This document shows, in pieces, positions 58,577-64,000 of a DNA stretch of 64,000 nt. Made by a program: the position numbers and the translations under genes. The notes under the pieces are model-generated. The model made no database searches. It worked only from the letters and a program-made list of their open reading frames with translations, and was not told the DNA's origin. How positions within the stretch are numbered: the stretch's first letter is position 1; each line of letters starts with the position of its first letter. This DNA comes from Gamarada debralockiae (taxonomy: Eukaryota; Ascomycota; Leotiomycetes; Helotiales; Hyphodiscaceae), in NCBI GenBank assembly GCA_002803225.1, contig NXFV01000216.1:124001-188000 (forward strand), written 5' to 3'.

Positions 58577-61500
58577 TCAAGCATACCCATAAGCCCTCAA
58601 CCACTCCAGAATAACCTTACCATCCCTCTCTTTATACGCCGCCCGACCCGATATGGTGTCGCTTAGAATATTGAGAGTACGGTCATAGCCCCTATTATCC
58701 TTGCCTGCAAAGAAGCTCGCGATGTCCTTCTCCGTCTCTCTATCTGAGAACTTATTCAGACTGACTCTCAAAAAGCGATCCAAGACTACCATGTTCCCAC
58801 CAAGTCTGCTGTGCAATTCGGAGAAATTGTCCTTGATATATTTCCATAGTCCAGCCCGGGTCTTGGGGTTGGCTGAGAGGGACTTGCCGGCGGTGTGGAC
58901 GTCCTGAGCTGGAACATCCTTCGACATGAAGGCCAGGAAGTCTGATAGGAGCTCAGGCGTTTGAATGCGACCCATAGCACGAAGGGCGATTTCTTTGCCG
59001 TCGACCGAGCTTGTCGAGTACCACTCCTTCTTGAGCGCCGCATATTCGGGGGCTTCACCATAGCGCATTGCAATCCCGTAAATAGCGGATCGAAGACTGG
59101 GATTGATAGCTGATGTATCTTTGCCGGTGACATAAAGGTCAAATCGGCGCTTGGCCTCTATGATAACTCTGATGCAGTGTTAATCCTTGATCGTTGAGTT
59201 GGAAGGAAAGATTGGGGAGACCCACTGTTTATGGCCATTGATACCAGCAGACAAGATTAAAAGTGAGCGAAGTTGGGATGTGAGGAAGTCGTCATTTGGT
59301 GATGATTCCCAACCTGTAGAAAATGGCACGTCAGCAATCGCCTACTTCGCTAGAGCGAGTAGCTTACCTATTTTCTCGACGGCAGGACCGATCAATTCCA
59401 GTGTGAATCTCTTCAATCCGTCTGTAACCACCGCATCGTCAGAGAAAACGGACTTGACAGTGCCGAGCGAACTCAGAATTTGGGACCAGGCCAAGTAATT
59501 GGTCTCGGACTGAAATCCCTTGACGAAGGCCAGGAGCGACGTGGTAGAAGCCTCTCCAGATAAAGCCAGTGCGCCAGCATCTCCGACCAATCCAATCTTA
59601 TCAGACAGGCTAAGGCGATCGAGCTGAGTACCAAGCTTCGCAAGTCTAGCAGGAGGATAGTTTGTGCGATAAAATCCGGCGTTGTCTGCATTGATTTTGT
59701 AGAATGAATCATCAACCTCTCGGACGATATCTTCCTTCTTCGTAAAGGAAAATGGGGCAAAATCTTTCGCGCCAACCTTGCCTTTGAGGCCAAGAGGAAC
59801 CCACCACTACAAGTCGAGGTCAGCGTGGGGAAGAAAGAAGTAAAGTGGCAGACATACGGTAGTGCCATCATCCTCCGCTTTCACATCTCCAGTCGATAGA
59901 TAGCGGGATTGCTTGATTCCAATTTGACCAGGCTCCTCCACGACAGTAAGAACTGGGAGGCCGATTTTGCGAATCCAGTTTTCCATCAAAGCGTTGACAT
60001 CCTGCCCCGAGGCTTGACTGAGAGCTGACCAAAGATCATTGGTCTTGGCGTTCCCGTATGCGTGGGCTTTCAAGTAGTTAGAGACGCCCTTAAGGAAAGT
60101 CTTTTGTCCTAAATGTGTCGCCAACATTCGAATTACAGAGCTACCTTTGAGATAACTGATTGAGTCGAAAATTTGATCAACATCAAGTGCGTCTTTGACT
60201 GGAACCTCAATTGGATGGGAGCTGCGTAGAGAGTCAAGCGTAAATGCCCTCTGCATGCCATCAGAGACAAATTGTGGCCACACATTCCAATCTGGATGAA
60301 GCTTATCTGTTGCAAGCCAGCCTATCCAAGTCGCAAAGCCTTCCTTGAGCCATAGTTCGTTCCACCAATCCATCGTGACAAGATTTCCGAACCATTGATG
60401 GGCAAGTTCGTGAGCAACGACGTATGCGATTCTGTTCTTGAACTTTATGTCCGACTTCTTCTCGTCGTATAAAATGGCGGTCATGCGGTACGTAACAAGT
60501 CCCCAATTTTCTAGAAAGGCGTGTTAGTGTACTATAAGAGAAAAGCTTGGAGCGGTAGATAAGATTTGAGAAAGTGCTGAAGTGAATTGAGACAATGATA
60601 ACTTATGTATCTAGCTCTGTTTTTTTCAGTATTCCGAGTCGCGTGATCTGAATAGGCGAAGGAAGAGATGTACGAACCCATTGCTCCGTGAGACTAGGAG
60701 ACACGGTCAGCATGACTTCAATATACACATTATAGGGATGCTGGGAGACATATAGCTGACTACAAAATTAGCAAGAGTACATCAACTCATGAGGAAATGG
60801 GAACCGAAAATGGATATAATGCATACAAATTCATGAATGGCCAGAATATCAGATTTTGGAAGAGCGTAATCAATGCCAAAGATCTCTGAGTAGTAGTCGA
60901 TAATTTTGGGAGCATGTTCGAGGGCAAATTGGCCTTGGTCAACCAATCCCCGAGTAGTATAGAGACGAACGGGTAAGGTCTTGCCGTTGTACTTTCGCTC
61001 CGTAAAAGCTTCGATATGCTCAAAGTCCCCAACAGCCCATGCAAGTAGGTAGGTACTCATGACGGGAGTCTTGTCGAACGAAACCACGTGGAATCCAGCC
61101 TTGTCCGACTTTTCGATGTTCTTCTGAGGCATATTGCTCAGTGCAACTTGGTCCTCGGGAATTTCGATCTTGAAATCGAAGGTAGCCTTAAGGTTGGGTT
61201 CATCAAAACAGGGAAACGCTCTTCGAGCATCGCAACTCTCAAATTGAGTCGAAAATTGGTAGTGCCATTCGTCGTCACGAGGTACAGACGCGGCTTGGGG
61301 GACAGCTGGCTTATATTTGCTGGAAGAGGTCGGAGTTAGCATTACTTGATCGGATAGGGCATGAGTTCTGACTCTGTCTACAGCTCTAACAAATGTCTCA
61401 TTCCACCTGAACAATTCATCGGGAACAAAGGCACTTGCCCATAATCCGAGGTCCCGCGTCTAGAAGAGAGAAAAGGTTCAAAAATCATACATACGATCGA

Positions 61501-61871
61501 TAGAAGCCAGCCATGTCATTGTTCATTGTTCCCTCGAATTGAACAATTAGATTGGCTTTTTCAGAGGCAGGGAGGTCCTCCGGGAACGTAAGTGTGGCAC
61601 GTTGTCTTGGTGCATCGTAAGATATCTCAGTGGCCTTGAACGATTGGGTGGTCTTGGTATGGTCCACTGAGAGTTCGGCGCTGTGAATCTTGAGCTGGTG
61701 GGTGTTTAGGGTGATTTCCTTTGAACTCTTCGCGACATTCAGTTGAATAGCCACAGAGCCTTGATAGCTGAATGCTCCCCCTAACTCGAGATCAAAGATG
61801 GATATGTCATAATTGAGGGGCTTAACATTGTCTGGGAGGATATCCCGGTCCGAAGCAGCTGGAGAAGCCAT
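58577..61871 (-). CDS. APE2: M1 zinc aminopeptidase (APE2/AAP1-like)
   Basis: Gluzincin aminopeptidase that removes N-terminal residues from peptides. Exons (minus): 61871-61495, 61319-60827, 60693-60678, 60510-59858, 59806-59368, 59313-59226, 59168-58577; 885 residues. The exopeptidase motif GAMEN is split: SHGAM comes from a 16-nt microexon (60678-60693) and EN from the next exon. The zinc site is HELAH (329-333) with Glu352 in NELWLKEGFA as third ligand and Glu330 as catalytic base. The C-terminal ERAP1-like helical domain ends RAYGYA. In the same frame the first exon stays open ~115 codons upstream of ATG 61871, with Arg/Ser-rich composition, so a longer form with a targeting leader is possible, as described for yeast Ape2. 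The gene is intact and divergent from a CENP-W-like gene. Confidence 0.93.
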
Positions 61872-62275
61872 GGTGGCGAGATATCGAATGAGTTTTGGGA
61901 CGAATTGGATCTGGAAACCTGGAATGGGGACACGATGGGCTGTTATTGTCTTTTGTCTTGAACGGTGGCTGAAGGTGCGTGATGGAAGAGAAGCAGAGAA
62001 AGAAATTCGAAGATTCTTCTGTATATACGAAGGGAATTGACGTTTCAAAGATGGTACTAAAGTAGGTCGCCCCAACCTGAATGATATTGAGCAGAAAAGG
62101 AAGGAGGAGATCGCCTGAGTGCCCGAGATGGCAGCCACCCTTGCAGGTAAGGGGAAGCTGCTGATTGGTCGCCTTGCCGAGCTCCCAGGCGCGACGAGGC
62201 TGAAGAAAAACAACAAACATCACAAGAAACTTCTCCTGATCCAGAGTACCACAAGAATCGAAGTAATCAATTACA
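61872..62275. promoter_or_regulatory. Shared divergent promoter of APE2 and CENP-W-like genes
   Basis: Only 404 bases separate the two start codons, so both promoters must lie here or overlap the open 5' extension of the APE2 frame. I see no clear TATA box on either side. Confidence 0.5.
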
Positions 62276-62705
62276 ATGGCATCCGGTCAAAAGCTTTATC
62301 CTCGGGCAACGGTCAAGAAGATTGTCAAGGCTCACTCGAAGCGCAACGTCAGCAAAAATGTCGATGTTCTGGTACGTTCTACGACGCGTCTTCCGCGACA
62401 GTCACTAACGGCTTCTGCAGATATTCCTGGATTATGCTCTCTTCCTACAAACGTATGCGACCTATTTAAATTAAATCTCGGCTTCAAGGCACATGGGAGG
62501 AGGTTTGCTTCGAGATACAACGGCTGACAATGCGGGGTAGATTGATGAAGGAGTCCACGATAAACGCGAAACAAGCCGGAGAACGTGGCATCAGCGCGAA
62601 GAGCGTCAAGAAAGTTACGGAGGTTGGCCAGACACATTTCTACAATTGTGTCCTCATACTGACTCGACATTTAAATAGATGTCTCTATTGAAATTCAAGG
62701 GTTGA
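62276..62705 (+). CDS. Small histone-fold protein, CENP-W-like
   Basis: Exons 62276-62371, 62421-62452, 62541-62622 and 62679-62705 give 78 residues. The product is basic (YPRATVKKIVKAHSKRNVSK) and then follows a histone-fold pattern: NVDVLIFLDYALFLQTLMKE as the long central helix and SAKSVKKVTEMSLLKFKG as the last helix. Size and pattern match the fungal CENP-W subunit of the inner kinetochore (CCAN), which pairs with CENP-T. A different NF-Y/CBF-type histone-fold subunit is the main alternative. A four-exon gene for 78 residues is notable; all junctions are in phase. Confidence 0.8.
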
Positions 62706-63484
62706 GCTACGAGGTTGGCGATATAGAAACGGATACAGAATTAGCATTCGCGCAGGATCGGATATCGATGAGAAAGAACAACCTGCAGTGAGCAATTCAG
62801 GGCCAGACTATACCACAAGATTGCTTGCAAGATGTGGATGTGGTGTACTGTAGAGATTAGACACCCAAAGGGAGGCTGCGAACCTGGCTCATACGTCACG
62901 GCCCTAGAGGACGGCAAGAGACGAGCCGCTCAGGGTCTTTCAAGTATAGACGTCCGCCAAAGACAGCACTAAACGAACTTTATAACCTCACAATTAGAAC
63001 TGCTAGAGCAATGGAGGAAGTGACCCATTGCCGTATAGTTTTGTGCTGCCTATGCAGGTAATTGGACCAGATTGATTGCCAGCCTTTGAATCATTCAAAT
63101 AGAGTGGCAAAGTGAGGTTTAGATATCTCAAGTAAGAGAGATAACATCGGGAATCCAATCGTTCAAATAAGGGGCCCAGTTCAGCAGGAACCGTTCAGAC
63201 AGCCAGAGCGACTGAAATCGCAAAGGCCGTGATGTTCTTTTGAATGCTCCAGCCTTCTCTCGCTTAAATCGTGGGCCGACAAGGTTTGAAATATTTACCA
63301 TGTTGACTCTCACCTTCAAACATCCTCACCTACACAACCAAAGTGAAATCCTACAAACCCCAATCGTTCATTCAAATTGAACAATTACTTTTCTACACCT
63401 ACAACGTATCCGAAAGTCGAATCCCACAGTTGGGCCTGCTCTATTACAATCACTCATCCAGTTTGACAGATTAAACCAGTCAAC
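62706..63484. other. Intergenic region with repeated GAATCRTTCA-type motif
   Basis: Upstream region of BFR1. It carries TTTGAATCATTCAAA at 63085-63099 and related half-sites near 63157 and 63362. No gene is supported. Confidence 0.5.
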
Positions 63485-64000
63485 ATGGCAGCCACGACCC
63501 AAAACCCAGCGGTGCGATCCGAATCCAAGTCTGCGAAGAAGAAGAAGGCGAAGGCTGAATCATCCGCCGAGACGGCTCCTACTGTTGCTGCCGCGGATAC
63601 TCCCACGGAGAGCAATCATGGTGATGGTGCGTACGAGAGTCCGTATATCAAGGAGCTGTACAAGTAAGTCTACCACTCCTGCACAGTTGGAATTGGAATC
63701 GTTCAATCGCAGAAATGGGCAGAACGATTTAAATATGCAAATTGACAGGTGATGGCTGACACGTTTTGTTAGGAACATCCGTAATGTCAACAAGAAGATC
63801 GCCAATGCCTCTAGGGTCGACAACATCCTCGCCGAAAATCCTGACATGGATCTCGACGAGTTGGTAGCCGCACGCAAGATTAATGCGGACCAAAAGGCCC
63901 AAATCCTCAAGAAGCCTTCTCTGCAGGCTTCTTTGACGCAGCTGGAGGAGCAGATCGCACAATACAAGAAGTTCGACCAGGAATACAAGGCACGATCGCA
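63485..64000 (+). CDS. BFR1: Bfr1-like nuclear segregation / mRNP protein, 5' part
   Basis: Exon 63485-63663 joins 63773-64000 and continues past the window end. The product starts MAATTQNPAVRSESKSAKKK, is Lys/Ala-rich, then has SPYIKELYKNIRNVNKKIAN and a heptad-like helical stretch (LEEQIAQYKKFDQEYK). This matches the N-terminus of Bfr1, a coiled-coil, polysome- and ER-associated mRNA-binding protein of yeast linked to secretion and nuclear segregation. The intron has a canonical GTAAGT donor and TTAG acceptor. Confidence 0.88.

Noticed and set aside
61872..62216. Upstream in-frame leader of the aminopeptidase as the definite start
   Set aside because: It is open but lies in the 404-base space shared with the divergent gene; ATG 61871 matches relatives. 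Kept only as a possible longer form.
1..64000. tRNA genes, CRISPR array or bacterial-type operons
   Set aside because: No cloverleaf-compatible stretch with a convincing GTTCRA box was found by eye, no spaced direct-repeat array occurs, and the genes are intron-rich and eukaryotic. A covariance-model scan would be needed to exclude a tRNA.

Overview
The window is nuclear DNA of a filamentous ascomycete. The evidence is many short GT-AG introns (about 45-70 nt, often with a CTAAC-like branch site), a dispersed single 5S rRNA gene, a Zn2Cys6 regulator, an NLR-type NACHT protein and an NRPS-like reductase. Gene content would fit a Leotiomycete, but that placement is inference. Exon coordinates below were assembled by hand from splice signals, reading frame and protein family similarity.

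Layout. 1-5 kb: a secreted flavin oxidase, then gene-poor DNA with a decayed 5S copy and an AT-rich island. 5.3-5.9 kb: an inverted-repeat (foldback/MITE-like) element. 6.4-10.5 kb: a 12-exon SNF2/RAD5-like helicase with changes at critical sites. 10.8-14.7 kb: an intact NACHT / zinc finger / ankyrin NLR-like gene. 15.6 kb: a 5S rRNA gene. 15.9-29.8 kb: a partly ruined catabolic or transport neighbourhood: dihydropyrimidinase pseudogene, intact APC permease, M20 carboxypeptidase with one damaged splice junction, MFS transporter pseudogene, intact Zn2Cys6 factor, NCS1 permease pseudogene. 30.8-34.3 kb: an intact adenylation-thiolation-reductase enzyme. 34.3-36.5 kb: non-coding, with degenerate repeats. 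36.5-38.2 kb: a membrane RING E3 ligase. 39.9-42.4 kb: two poorly resolved membrane-protein genes or relics. 42.7-44.5 kb: a repeat-bearing wall-type glycoprotein. 45.4-47.1 kb: an aspartic-protease-like membrane protein pseudogene. 47.7-49.2 kb: RAD57. 50.5 and 57.1 kb: two paralogous Cys-rich single-pass surface proteins. Between them lie relics of a sugar O-acetyltransferase, a family 2 glycosyltransferase and a NACHT/TPR gene. 58.6-64 kb: a conserved housekeeping block of M1 aminopeptidase, CENP-W-like histone-fold protein and BFR1 (cut by the window end).

The main theme is contrast. Long multi-exon genes remain fully open (NLR, reductase, aminopeptidase, RAD57). Between them lie at least six genes broken by scattered stops and one-base indels, so general sequencing error is an unlikely explanation. 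I see no CRISPR array, no convincing tRNA and no intact transposase. The most notable candidates are the NLR with its decayed relative at 55.6 kb, the helicase with three transition-type lesions, and the foldback element beside the decayed 5S copy.
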